From Erigeron canadensis (taxonomy: Eukaryota > Streptophyta > Magnoliopsida > Asterales > Asteraceae), in NCBI RefSeq assembly GCF_010389155.1, contig NC_057761.1:14696501-14760500 (forward strand): a stretch of DNA of 64,000 nucleotides. The letters run 5' to 3'. The notes below the pieces were generated by a model. The model did no database searches and was not told where the DNA came from. It was given only the letters and a program-made list of their open reading frames with translations. A program made the translations under genes and the position numbers. Of the stretch, positions 46,929 to 57,646 are shown one piece after another; within the stretch, counting starts at the first letter, position 1, and each line of letters opens with the position of its first letter.

Positions 46929-47530
46929 GAACATGCAAATGGCCATTTGCATGTTCTGAAACACGCATGCCCATGCGTGTATCCAAGCCCAAGGCCCATT
47001 CGGGTTTTGGCCTGTTTGCGCGTTTCTATGGTCATTGCATACTTTTGCTTGTTTCCACAGAAACTCTCAAACCATTTGAGATTTCTTGAGAACAAGCATA
47101 CTTTTGCTTGTTTCTCAGAAACTCTCAAATGACCATTTGAGTGTTCTTACTTTGAATAAGCAAATCTTTTGCTTCTTCCTAAGAACCCTCAAATAACACT
47201 TAGGATATAGTGAGTAAATGTCTATACTGGTGTCAAGACGCAGAACCGACATTGTACTCTAAGTTAATGTCTTTACTGCTGTCAAGACGCAGAACCGACA
47301 TTAACTCAACTAATGCTTTAACTGCTGTAAATATAAGCAGAACTAGCATTAGCCTTTGACAACATTTCAACTGCTGTAAATACACAGAAACAACGTCGTC
47401 TATATTACCTATTGGAAGTGTGCATATAAGATAATGTTTATACTGCTGTAAATACGCAGAAACACAATTATCTTAACTTCCCTCTGGAGTACATTAAGTT
47501 AATATCTCGACTGCTGTTAATATGCAGAAA
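46929..47530. repeat. Array of consecutive hairpins in LTR D
   Basis: Inverted repeats follow one another. They are a 28-bp perfect palindrome (46929-46956, arm GAACATGCAAATGG), ACACGCAT/ATGCGTGT (46961-46980), TCTCAAA/TTTGAGA, ACAAGCA/TGCTTGT, CTCAAATG/CATTTGAG and AAGCAAA/TTTGCTT. Five or six units follow with a constant core CTGCTGT...GCAG and variable outer arms: AATGTC/GACATT (47217-47253), GTTAATGTC/GACATTAAC (47263-47305), CTAATGCT/AGCATTAG (47310-47352), GACAACATT/AACGTCGTC with two mismatches (47358-47400) and TAAGATAAT/ATTATCTTA (47427-47475). Confidence 0.85.
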
Positions 47531-47642
47531 CAAACATAAGTTGGATCCTAATTGGCTCAACAAAATATGCCAGGGTAATATTAAGACAAGTAATAATTAC
47601 AAGATAATTACAAGACTTGAACTTATACACAAATATACTACA

Positions 47643-49220
47643 CATATCTGCTAGGATCATCTCCCTCGTCCTCTCTAGTTTCCCTCCTAAGGGCATCATC
47701 CTTGCAGGTTGGCTGTATCTCCCCTGAGACTTTAGATTTCCAATAATCTCATTCAGATGGTCATAGTTGTCATCGAAGCTTGTCAAACCTACAGTCTGGC
47801 TCTTTATAACATCAGTAAGATTCTCCAATCTTTCGAAAATCTGTTTCAGGTGCTTGGTTGTCTCAGATTGAATCGATTGTAGAGCCTCCAGCCTTGTTCG
47901 AAGCTGGGCATTTTTAGCCTTCAGCTCCTCAAGCTCTTGACAATGTGATTCTTCCTGCTTAGACAAATTCTCTGTCAAACAAAAGCTCTCATGTCAGCCA
48001 CTTGCTTTACCAACCCAGATATTTCATCATCGTCGGTTTTGAGCTGCTTGGTTAGTAACTGTAGTTTGTGGCACTGATGTTGTTGCAGCACTGGTGAAAT
48101 ATGTGAATGCAGACCTTGTAGCTGAAAGTCTGATTCTTGAACTTGCTTGCTTAACCGGTGGCCTCATCATCAATCCCTTACCTCCTCCCCTAGGTCTAGC
48201 AATTACCTCCTCAGAATCTCTCTGCACATGCTCAGACAAACGACTCGACCCCTCTTCAACTGCCACACTCATCATAGCACTAAGTCTCAGAGACTTTTGA
48301 GTGCCAGATGTGCCTCCTTTTTTCTCCTCCTGGGCTGAACAGGCTCACTATCTTCTTCATCCTCCTTAGGCTGAAAGTCTGCATCAGCCTTGAGTTCCCT
48401 TTCAGATTGAGCAGCAAGCTGTTCTCGTCTAAGCCTGCGTGCTCTTTCTTGAGGATCCTCTTGACCATCATCATCATCACTAGAGTTGTCCTCTATAATG
48501 CTCATAGTGGCATGAGAATCATTACTTGCTGTGTCATCGGCCTCGAGATCCTCGAACAACCCTTTGATCCCAGCCCTAGATCGGCATGAGCATCAAAATG
48601 TTGAACCTGATTTAGAACATCATTTGGTTCCAACATTTGTTGTGCAACCTCCGCAACCTCTTCAGCATTACCTTGACCTTGTTCCACTTGGAATAACAAG
48701 TTATCGACCGCTTCAGCATGAACCGGGGGTTGCTGCACGGGAGGTTGTTGTTGTTGTTGTTGTTGTACTTGGTGTGCTGCAGGTGGTTGTTGGGGAACTT
48801 GTTGTGGAGCTGCAGCAATATTTCCTTCAACATCTGACCCGTCATGGGCAAAGCCATCATTATCCGGAGCAATGTATGCCGGATTGATGACTGCACCAAA
48901 GAGACGTCTGTCAGTCGGTCGGGCTGGATGTGGGAGAGGACCTCTGTACTTTTAACTATCAGAGAATATTCGATTAGGCATAGTAGTTACATGCCCGACA
49001 TGACCCACCTGTGGAAGATTAGGCAGACGAGCGTTGATGATCATGATGACAAACCGAGGATACATCAAAAAGCGCTCATTTCCTTGTACACCAATTTGCC
49101 TTCTAATCTCGTTGAAGAAGTAACAAGAGAAGTTGTAAGGCTTGTTCAGCACAAGGGAGACAACTTGGGACTGGGTCTCGATATTCAGCTTATCATGCCC
49201 CGTCTTTCTGTTGCTGAGAG
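47643..49220 (-). pseudogene. Element D accessory ORF, N-terminus cut by copia E
   Basis: Minus-strand frames from 49220 down carry LSNRKTGHDKLN, VLNKPYNFSCYFFNEIRRQI and FLMYPRFVIMIINARLPNLP, then a Gln-rich run (PQQPPAAHQVQQQQQQQPP near 48760). An acidic part follows (MSIIEDNSSDDDDGQEDPQE, 48559-48287), then a Lys/Arg patch. A coiled coil (ESHCQELEELKAKNAQLRTR, 47978-47643) ends beside the LTR. It is homologous to the element C ORF and positionally equivalent to that of copia A. The acid, Gln-rich and coiled-coil layout suggests an intracellular protein and not an envelope. The frameshifts suggest it is no longer expressed as one protein. Confidence 0.65.
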
Positions 49221-50177
49221 TGTTAGATCCAGTTTTTGCAAAATTGGCCAGTCTCTAGTTGCATTTAGAGACCTAAAGATTTGTCCATAAATATAAGAGG
49301 TCCAGTTGCAATGTACAGTTTATGCAACTGGTGACCTCCTCCAGTTGAAGATCTGACTCAAACCAGAAGACAGTCCAGTTGAAGTCGAAGACATCAAATG
49401 GAAGAAAGAGATTGGCCATGGTAGCGAAGCCCAGTGGCAATCTGAACAGATCAAGACTGGAGAGCATCAGTGTAAAGTACTTACAAAGCTTTACACTGAT
49501 TACGAGAAAAAGGCCTTTATTGCTTTATGTACTATTACCCGGATAATAGATATTATCCTTGTATAAAGTACAAAGTACATAAAGCAGGTTGGATAAACTA
49601 TACTCTCTGTCATACTTTATCAAGCATTTTCAAGGAAAAGTTAATACTTCCTTAAATGCTCTCAACCATATTTGTACGACAATGTCAACCTTTGCCTATA
49701 AATAGAGGCCATTGCACAACACAATTTCACATCTTTGCAAATTATACTCTGCAATACTTTGTTGAGCTTGTGCAATATTCTCTCAATCACTAAAAGGAAC
49801 ATTTCACAACTTTAAGTGTTTCGATTGACAAAGAGAATTTCCAAGTTTAGATCAATTGTATTTCATAGGTTGTTAAGATATATACATACTTGTAATATCT
49901 TGGTTCCGCATCAACCTTGTATTTTGTTTATAATCAATAAAAAAAATACACGTGAAAAATACATATTGTCTCACCTTTACTTTACAAGTTATTTACTTAT
50001 TGCATTGTATTTACTTATTTACACTTGTCACCTTAATAAGTAAACCTTCCAAATTAACCTGGTATACTGTTCATTGTAACTGGTCTCATCCAGATTTAGT
50101 GAACATAATGCAAAAAACTTGACTATCGACATAGAGGTGTCTCCGGAAGAGTACCATCTATTGAGTTGGGACTTACA
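49221..50177 (+). repeat. 5' LTR of copia E
   Basis: 957 bp from TGTTAGATCC to GGGACTTACA. TATA box at 49696-49705. Upstream of it are hairpins with arms TCTCTA/TAGAGA (49252-49271), CCAGTTGC/GCAACTGG (49302-49331), ATCAGTGTAAAG/CTTTACACTGAT (49466-49500) and TGCTTTATGTAC/GTACATAAAGCA (49521-49586). The last encloses GGATAATA/TATTATCC (49541-49558). Confidence 0.88.
49696..49705 (+). promoter_or_regulatory. TATA box of LTR E
   Basis: CTATAAATAG, followed by AGGCC. Transcription would begin about 30 bases downstream. Confidence 0.65.
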
Positions 50178-50179
50178 AG

Positions 50180-50191
50180 TGGTATCAGACC
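50180..50191 (+). promoter_or_regulatory. Primer-binding site of copia E
   Basis: TGGTATCAGACC, the initiator-Met tRNA type with one late mismatch, two bases after the LTR. Confidence 0.85.
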
Positions 50192-50234
50192 AGAAAGGTT
50201 GAATTTTATAAATCTATAACCTAGATCTACTTCG

Positions 50235-52674
50235 ATGGTTGCTACTGGAAGTGGAGATGGTTCTAGTCCTAATTTCGAAACTGGTCAAACTCCTCCTATT
50301 AATCCGAATAATGAAAATGTTGTTAACAATAACCCTCCTTCTCCTCCCCCTCCTCCTACTCCCAACCACATCCATGTGCATTCTTCCAATACTCCTGTTC
50401 CCAAATTCGATGGTAACAGTGAGACTTTTGGCACATGGAAGGCCAGAATGCTTTTGCATTTTGGTGGGATTGACAGGTATATGTTGAAAATCCTTAAGGA
50501 TGGACCATATATACCTATGTCCAGTGGTATTAGTCCTCTTCTTGACCCATCTGGTAGGAGAGGTACTAGGGAAAAGCCTGAAGACCATTGGTCTGATGAG
50601 GATCGCAGACGGGTTGACTTTGACACCAGACTAAAAAACATGATCCTTGGCAATGTCCCTGAAGAATTAATTCCAACACTTGTGTTATTTCCCAGTGCCA
50701 AGTCTATGTGGGATGAATTAATTTTCCAGTTTGAAGGAGGAAATGACACTTTGTCTACCAGAAAGGTTGCCCTGAACAAGAAGTATGAATCTTTCTTTGC
50801 ACTTCCCAATGAAAGTTTAACTGGTACTTATACCAGATTTACTAGCCTCATTAATCAGTTGAGAGGATTGGGATTGGAGAAGGATAAGGATATTCTTCTT
50901 GAAAAATGGTGTGATATTCTTCCCTCCAAATGGGCACATATGGTCCTTGTCCTAAGACAAGGTAAGACCCTGCACAGTCACACCCTTGCATCTCTCTATG
51001 GAGCCTTTAGATTCATTGAAGATAATAATGCTGCAAGACTGGTGGCTTAGCAGGATGCTTTAAACCATGCTCAGAGTTCAAAGGTTACTAGTCTAACTAG
51101 TCAACCTTGTGCTGCTTTAATATCTGCTGAGAATGTCCAGTCACATTCTATGAAGGAGATGTTGAACAGTTTTCTGAACTCAGGCCTGACCACTGAAATC
51201 AGTGATGGTTGTGATGAAACTGACGATGATGATCTGGTTGCCATGATTGTTAAAACTTTTAACAGGTTCAAGCATAAATCTAAAAGATTTAATGGCCCAA
51301 ACAATGCTTCCAGCTCCAACTCTCTAGATAAAGCCAATCTTACATGTTATAAGTGTGGTAGGAAAGGTCACTTTATGAAGGAATGCAGATCTAGTTATAT
51401 GAACAACCAAACTGGTCCATCTGTCCCTAATTTTCAAAAATCTGATGACTCTTACAAAAATAAATATAAAAAATTGAAAGCTCAGATTGCCTTCCTTTCA
51501 CTTGAGATAGAAAAAGAATAAAACAAGTGTCTAGTGGCAAATGTTGAAGTAAAATGAGAACTCTCTAATGACTCATCTGATGATGAAGAGGAGATTAGAG
51601 ACGTCTGTTTCATGGCTCTGGAAGATAAGCAACAAAAGCATCTGGTGAAAGATGATGTGGTCTCTGGAAGATGGGTTGATATCATTTTAAAGAAGGTATA
51701 TGACTATGATATCGAAACTGACACAGAAACAAAACTGGACATAGCTGAATCACTAAATGGTGATTTATTATTTGTTGAAACTATTAGAACTGATGGAGTG
51801 ATGTATCTTGAAACAGTTCTGACTGAGTTAAATAATTTGAAACCAATGATAAATGATTTTCAAAGTGTCCAGTTGACTCTCAAGGAGTCAGTTGCTTTAA
51901 ATGAGGCATTAGAATTGAAAAACCAAAAATTAAAATCTGATCTGGAAAAGGAATTAATGGTTATCAATTCTTGGTGTAAAGCATCTGGAAAGAATTATGA
52001 TGCATTTCCTAAAACCATCGATGCACAAAAAAGAGCCATTGGGGCTGAGGATGTGCAAATGGCAGTTGTGATTCCAGATATTCATGCCACGCCTCAAAGT
52101 ATCAGGGTTGAAACTCCGTATGATCAACCTGAGACTTCCCAGAAAACTGAATCCATTGAGACCACCCCCTCTAAGGTAAAAACTGGAGCCAAAAAAGGCT
52201 AAAGCTCCAGTTAAAAAGGCTGCTGGTCAAAAGCCTATGCCTCAAAAGTCAAAAGAGACCAAGACTCAAAAGACTAAAACCCCCCACTGAACCCAAGTCC
52301 AAGGTTCAGTTGCCTGATGAAAATAACATTTTATTGAGATTGGAAGAACAACTCCAACTTTTGTCTCGACAAGTTCAGAGTTGCACTGCCAAGATCGAAA
52401 ATCTGGAGGGAACTTCAACCTCTCCAATTGTCAAAAAAAATGTTAAAGAAAAATCCCTTTTGAAGCAAAATAAGAAACAAACTGTTCCATCTGGAACAAA
52501 ATCTAGCAAGAAAAAGGGTAAGTTTCCCATCATATCAGAATTTTTTACTCCTGAATCTGGAGACAATGAGAAAGCTCCAGATTCAGCCTCAAGTTCCAAA
52601 CCACAAAAATCAACTGAGACTTCCCAGGGAGAGTCTGGTGAACCCATTGTCAGATGGGTTCCCAAGGAGAACTA
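50235..52674 (+). pseudogene. gag: Copia E gag
   Basis: The ATG at 50235 (MVATGSGDGSSPNFETGQTP) starts a 271-aa frame with a Pro-rich N-terminus and the copia capsid part (KFDGNSETFGTWKARMLLHF, SAKSMWDELIFQFEGGND, LTGTYTRFTSLINQLRGLG). A TAG at 51048 ends it. The same frame reopens at 51150 with an intact zinc knuckle CYKCGRKGHFMKEC. A Glu/Lys coiled-coil region (51612-52202) and a Lys-rich spacer (52310-52675) complete it. The ATG is the first after the primer-binding site and matches the start in copia A. Gag forms particles and binds RNA. Here stops and frameshifts break it. Confidence 0.88.
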
Positions 52675-52677
52675 ATG

Positions 52678-52930
52678 ATTTCTGTGGATGTACAGGGCGA
52701 TCGAAAGAAGAATACCTGGTATCTGGAAAACGCAGCTGGCCGGACAATGATCTGATGTAAGCCCCTGCTGGAAGAGTTCACTGTCCAAGATGGACCAGCA
52801 GTGACTTTTGGAAATGATGGAAGTGGGAAAACTGAAGGATATTGTATAATCAATAATGGACAAGTCCAATTCACTAAAGTTGCATTTGTCAATGGTTTAA
52901 CATACAACCTGATAAGTGTCAGTCAACTGT
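52678..52930 (+). pseudogene. pol: Copia E protease, degenerate
   Basis: SVDVQGDRKKNTWYLENAAG lies where WYLDSG is expected, so the catalytic Asp-Ser-Gly is replaced. A TGA follows near 52754. The second half (VTFGNDGSGKTEGY, TYNLISVSQLCDDG) is open in frame 52801-53262. The equivalent site in copia A is also altered, so the protease motif is poor in both. Confidence 0.75.
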
Positions 52931-54515
52931 GTGATGATGGATATAAGGTATTGTTAGATATTGCTCAAGGTACCATATTTAACAAGGATTGGAAAGTGGT
53001 GATGATTGCCCCAAGGAAAGGAAATGTATATGTTATGGATATGGAATCTGCTCCAGAAGAGCAATGTTTCTATACCAAGGCTGATGAAGACACCAACTGG
53101 TTGTGGTACAAAAGATTATCTCATCTAAATTTCAAAAATATTAATAAGTTGTCCAGAAAACAATTTGCAGATGGGATTCCTCAGATTTCCTTCAAAAAGG
53201 AAAAGCCATGCCCTGGGTGTGAGATGGGTAAGCAAAAGAGTGCGAGTTTCAAGACTAGGTAAAATTTTAGCATCACTGAACCTCTTCACATGCTTCATAT
53301 GGATCTATTTGGTCCAGTGAATGTTCAAACTAAAGCTGGCATGAAATACACTTTAGTTGTCGTGAATGAATACACCAGATTTTGCTGGGTGGTGTTTCTC
53401 AGATCCAAAAGTGATGCAGCTGCTGAAATTATCTCTCTCATCAAAAGAATTGAACTCAAGTATACTCACAAAGTGTGTCAGTTGCGTAGTGCTAATGGTA
53501 CAGAATTTCAAAATAAAGTACTTGAATCATTTTGCAATGACACTGACATCTCTCATAATTTCTCTTCTGCTCACACACCAGAGCAAAATGGTGTTGTTGA
53601 GAGAAAGAATCATACGTTAATTGAAGTTGCCAGGATTATGTTATCTGAATCAGGTCTTCCAACCTGTTTTTTGGCTGAAGCTGTGGCAACTGCTTGTCAT
53701 ACCTAGAATCGGTCAGTTTATATCAAGAGACATATTAAGACTGCCTATGAAGTACTCAGACAAAAGAAACCAAATATTGGTTATTTTCATGTGTTTAGTT
53801 GTCCAGTTTTCATCTTAAATGATGCAAGTCAACTTCGCAAATTTGATGCTAAAGCTGATGAAGGAGTATTTCTTGGTTATTCTGACATCAAAAAAGCCTT
53901 TAGGGTTTATAATTATAGACTTCAAAAGGTTCATGAGACAATTCATGTTACATTTGATGAATCCAATAAGGAAATTAATAAAAGACCAAGCCTTGATATC
54001 TCTCCAGTTATTCCAATAAATTTTGGAGAACCTGACCAAGTTCATCAGTCAGATAGTTCTCTAGAAGATGTTTCCAGTCAATCTAGATTAGAACCAGTTA
54101 ACAAGAAGAAGAATTCCACCAGTGACACACCATTTTATCCCTCCATCAGTTTTAATTTACCACAAAAACTGGTGATTGGATCAAATGTCCGTACCACTCC
54201 AATATCAGAACCTGAATTTATCCAGATTACTCTAGATAATCCTCCAGATTCTCCAGTTCTTCAAGAAATGCCTTTGAATGAAGAATTTCATGATGCCAAT
54301 CGTGAATTAATTGATTTTGATGAAGATGTTGAAGTAGTATGGGCTGATCCTCAACCAATTGCTACAACTGTAGAGGCTCCCCAGGTACCTTGCACTAATA
54401 TTGTATTACATCAACCTAGTCAATACACCAGACGGACAGCAACACATCCAATTGAACAGATTGTTGGAAATCCAACTAGTGGGTTCAGACTAGAAGAGCC
54501 ACCAGTGAACAATGC
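52931..54515 (+). pseudogene. pol: Copia E integrase
   Basis: Pre-integrase zinc part: LWYKRLSHLNFKNI and CPGCEMGKQKS. A TAA at 53260 follows. The core reopens at 53290 (MLHMDLFGPVNVQTKAG) with the second catalytic Asp replaced in context: LRSANGTEF instead of SDNGTEF. Glu is kept in NGVVERKNHTLIEVA. A TAG at 53704 interrupts it. The C-terminal domain and linker continue (FSCPVFILNDASQLRKFDAK, then an acidic variable part). The Asp-to-Ala change would abolish strand transfer. Confidence 0.85.
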
Positions 54516-55502
54516 TTGAACATCACCTTCTTATCACTGATTGAACCGAAGAAGATTGACGAGGCTTTGACAGATCCAAGCTGGGTTGAAGCAATGCAAG
54601 AAGAGCTCAACCAGTTCGAAAGAAATAATGTTTGGGAATTAGTTCCTTGTCCACCTGGTTTGAAGAAAGAACCAATTGGAACTAGATGGATCTACCGAAA
54701 CAAGATGGATGAAGATGGTAATGTTGTCAGAAACAAAGTCAGATTAGTTGCAAAGGGTTACTGTCAAGTAGAAGGTGTTAACTTTGATGAAACTTCTGCT
54801 CCAGTTGCAAGACTTAAAGCCATAAGAATTTTCTTGGCATATGCAGCCCATCTGCAGTTTAAAGTCTTCCAAATGGATGTCAAAAGTGCGTTCCTAAATG
54901 GAACTTTGGAAGAAGAAGTGTATGTTCAACAGACACCAGGCTTCATTGATGAAAAGCATCCACATTGGGTATATAGACTGAACAAAGCTTTGTATGGTCT
55001 TAGACAAGCCCCAAGGGCCTGGTATGATACTTTGACCAAACATCTTCTCAAAAATGGCTTTAAAAGAGGTGCAATAGATAATACCTTGTTTATCTTGAAA
55101 GAAAAAAGTAATATCTTATTCGTACAAATTTATGTTGATGACATTATATTTCGGTCAACTGATGATGGAATGTGTAAAAGGTTCTCAAAAATCATGTCTC
55201 AAGAATATGAGATGAGTTTAATGGGTGAATTAACATTTTTCTTAGGTTTACAAATTAAACAAACCATGGATGGTATTTTTATTAACCAAGAAAAATATGT
55301 CAGAGATTTGTTAAGAAAATACAAATATGATTCAATCCCATCGAAAACTACACCAATTTCAGCAGCATTAAATTTGGATTCTGACCCAAATGGCAAATCT
55401 GTGGACCAAAAAGAATATCGTGGAATGGTTGGTTCACTGATGTATTTAACTGCCAGTCGACCAGATATAATGTTTGCAACATGTTTATGTGCCAGAATTT
55501 AG
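54516..55502 (+). pseudogene. pol: Copia E reverse transcriptase
   Basis: This open frame of 328 aa is the best preserved gene part of E. The motifs in order are [82 protein letters not shown], catalytic YVDDIIF and FFLGLQIKQ. It lies one frame off the integrase linker (shift near 54490) and stops at 55500 inside CLCARI. RT copies the element RNA into cDNA. Confidence 0.9.
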
Positions 55503-56074
55503 GCTAACCCAAAAGAATCACATTTGCATGCTGTTAAGCGCATCTTTAGATACCTGAAAGGGTGTCCTAACCTTGGTCTTTGGTATCCCAAAGGCTCAGG
55601 GTTAGATCTAATGGGTTATTTAGATTCAGATCATGCAGGTTGTAAGATAGATAGGAAATCAACAACTGGTGGTTGTCACTTTCTTGGAGGAAAACTAGTA
55701 AGTTGGACTAGTAAGAAGCGGACGTCAGTCTCTATGTCTACTGCAGAAGCATAGTACATATATGCGGCCAGTTGTTGTACCTAGATTCTCTGGATCAAAA
55801 ACCAGTTACTTGATTACGACCTCAAGTACAAAAGAACTCCAATATTTTGTGATAACTCCAGTGCAATTGCCATTTCTCACAATCCTGTGATGCACTCAAA
55901 GACAAAGCATATTGATAACAGGTATCACTTCATTCGTGATCATGTTATGAAATGAGACATTGAAATTCATTTCATCCCTACTGATAAACAGTTAGCTGAT
56001 GTTTTTACAAAGCCTCTTGATGAGAAAACTTTTAAACACCTCATCGGTGAACTGGGTATGTTAAATCCTTATTA
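55503..56074 (+). pseudogene. pol: Copia E RNase H
   Basis: YLKGCPNLGLWYPKGSGLDL, YLDSDHAGCKIDRKSTTGG, SMSTAEA followed by TAG at 55752, IFCDNSSAIAIS, HIDNRYHFI, and VFTKPLDEKTF to the end GELGMLNPY with TAA. It has three substitution stops. It ends exactly as the pol of copia A does. Confidence 0.87.
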
Positions 56075-56281
56075 AACTGGAGAGGCCCTCCAGTTGAGGA
56101 TGGTCCAGGTGATCCTTGATTGGTTGGAGATTGAACCCCTTGATGTACTCTCCACTCAGTCCTTGATCAAATGGATCACAATTTTAGGGGGAAAGACTCA
56201 AAATATTTTTCCAATTAAAATTCATTGTATTTTGAAAAATGCAACTGGAGAACCTCTCCAATTGAAACTGACATCTAGAAA
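56075..56281 (+). other. Post-pol region of copia E
   Basis: It includes the polypurine stretch TTTTAGGGGGAAAGACTC (56182-56199), the counterpart of the one in copia A. The rest of E is lost or lies beyond F and G. Element F begins at 56282. Confidence 0.6.
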
Positions 56282-56600
56282 TGTAACAACACGATTTTAT
56301 CACTCGAATTCACATCAACAATGGCGTTAGTGTGTGTGTTCTTGGTGTTTGTGTGTGTGTGTTAAGAGAGAATTGGGATCAAGTGTGTGTTATTCAGATG
56401 TAATGGTATGAAAAATGTGTTAAGAGTTATTCCAGTGTTATGATTTCTAAGGAATTGAGGGCTATTTATAGTCTAAACTAACCAACTATGCTAATTATCA
56501 CAATTAGTCCCTCAACCTTAGAAATCATCAACACATGACTTAACAACAAGTAAGTCCATAACTTAAATTACAATGTATCACTATTTTTGGATTTCTAACA
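56282..56600 (-). repeat. 3' LTR of element F
   Basis: 319 bp from TGTAACAACA to GGATTTCTAACA, read as a minus-strand LTR because a polypurine tract (complement TTCTCCCCCTTAGTG, 56601-56615) touches its right end. TATA box CTATAAATAG on the minus strand at 56462-56471. The left boundary is inferred from the TG/CA rule. Confidence 0.65.
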
Positions 56601-57646
56601 TTCTCCCCCTTAGTGATATATTGTAAGGTCTGAAGTACGTGTTGTTTTGTCTTGTAGGAATGAATTTGATGAGCCCGGTGATGAAGACAATTGGTGATTT
56701 GAAACAAGTCTTCAAAGCTTTCTCATTGTCTTTGGAGAACTTGATTCAGTATTGGTCTTGTACTTCTTGAAGTTAAATCATTTGTTGATTCTCAATGTTC
56801 TTTTTGAACAGAGAATAATGAGTGTGTGTGTGTACTAAAATCTTTGAGGATTGTTGAATCACAGATCAGAGTTGTCTTTTGAAATGCGGAAGATATGAAT
56901 TTGTCTTGAATTCTTCAATCTTCGAATCTTGAAGTCTTTTCTTTGAAGTCTTGGAATGAATTTTCAGAAATATGTACTCTCCCCCTTGATGTGTGCAATG
57001 TAGCTTTTGGTAAAGTGTTTTTGTATGACTTGAAGATCTTTAAATTCTTTTTGAAGCATTTCTTCTTTTGTCTTGAATCTTCAGCCATTTGTCCTTTGAA
57101 GCTTTGATCTTTGATACATCGTGTTGAACACTTTTGAGAGTAAACATTACAATAAGGTTTTTGGAAATTCTTTTATGAAAGTAATCATGTTCCTCCTCAA
57201 TTCATGAGTAATCACAATCTTTGATTGGAGCATTTTTGAACTTTTTGTAACATCTTGAGTGAGCATCCTTTCATTATTGATCTTGATCATTCTAATTTCT
57301 TCTTCAATCAAAATCAATCATACTATTTTCTCCCCCTCATAATGACAAAAACCAATGTCATTATGCAAACATTGATTGAAAAGAACGTCAAAAGAAATCA
57401 CAATGGTGTTTACACAAAGATATATGAACTAACAACTCATTAACCCAAACCATTAATCCAACCCAAATAACCCTATGGGTGACTAAAGAGTAAGGTTGAA
57501 GTTGTTGGTATAAACATTTTATTATGGTGTTGGTGTTTTCTGTGTTGGGGTGATGAGAAAAGATACCGGATAAGAATGATCCGTTTGCATTCAAAAATCG
57601 AAAGGATTAATGAAATGACCGAAAGAAATGTACACCATTTATCGGA
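56601..57646 (-). mobile_element. Internal region of element F, non-coding part
   Basis: After the polypurine tract comes about 1 kb with no open frame of note. It is rich in CTTGAA/TTTGAAG words (56640-57240). A second pyrimidine block, TTCTCCCCCTCATAATGAC, lies near 57328. It is probably the 3' untranslated part of an LTR element, and gypsy G is inserted into it at 57647. The family is not recognised. Confidence 0.5.

Larger units (their letters stand above)
46534..47642 (-). repeat. 3' LTR of copia element D, hairpin-rich
   Basis: About 1109 bp from TGTAAGTCCC to TACTACA. The right boundary is inferred from a purine-rich stretch (complement of 47645-47690) and the TGTA/TACA ends. The TATA box is on the minus strand (46908-46917). 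A long array of inverted repeats fills 46929-47530, upstream of the TATA box in element sense. An (AT)n run is at 46640-46680. Confidence 0.7.
49221..56281 (+). mobile_element. Copia element E (Sirevirus-like), nested in element D
   Basis: This plus-strand element has a 5' LTR, a primer-binding site, gag, PR, IN, RT and RNase H in copia order, then the post-pol polypurine tract. Its 3' half with any accessory ORF and 3' LTR is missing, because F begins at 56282. It is close to copia A and B in protein but has an unrelated LTR. GAGAG (49216-49220) flanks its left end. Confidence 0.9.

Noticed and set aside
46643..47132. Open frames of 148, 67 and 61 aa in LTR D
   Set aside because: They run through hairpins of an LTR on both strands because palindromic DNA reads alike both ways. 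They are not genes.
47217..47530. CRISPR array
   Set aside because: The repeats are degenerate, the variable parts are paired arms and not spacers, and the context is a plant LTR.
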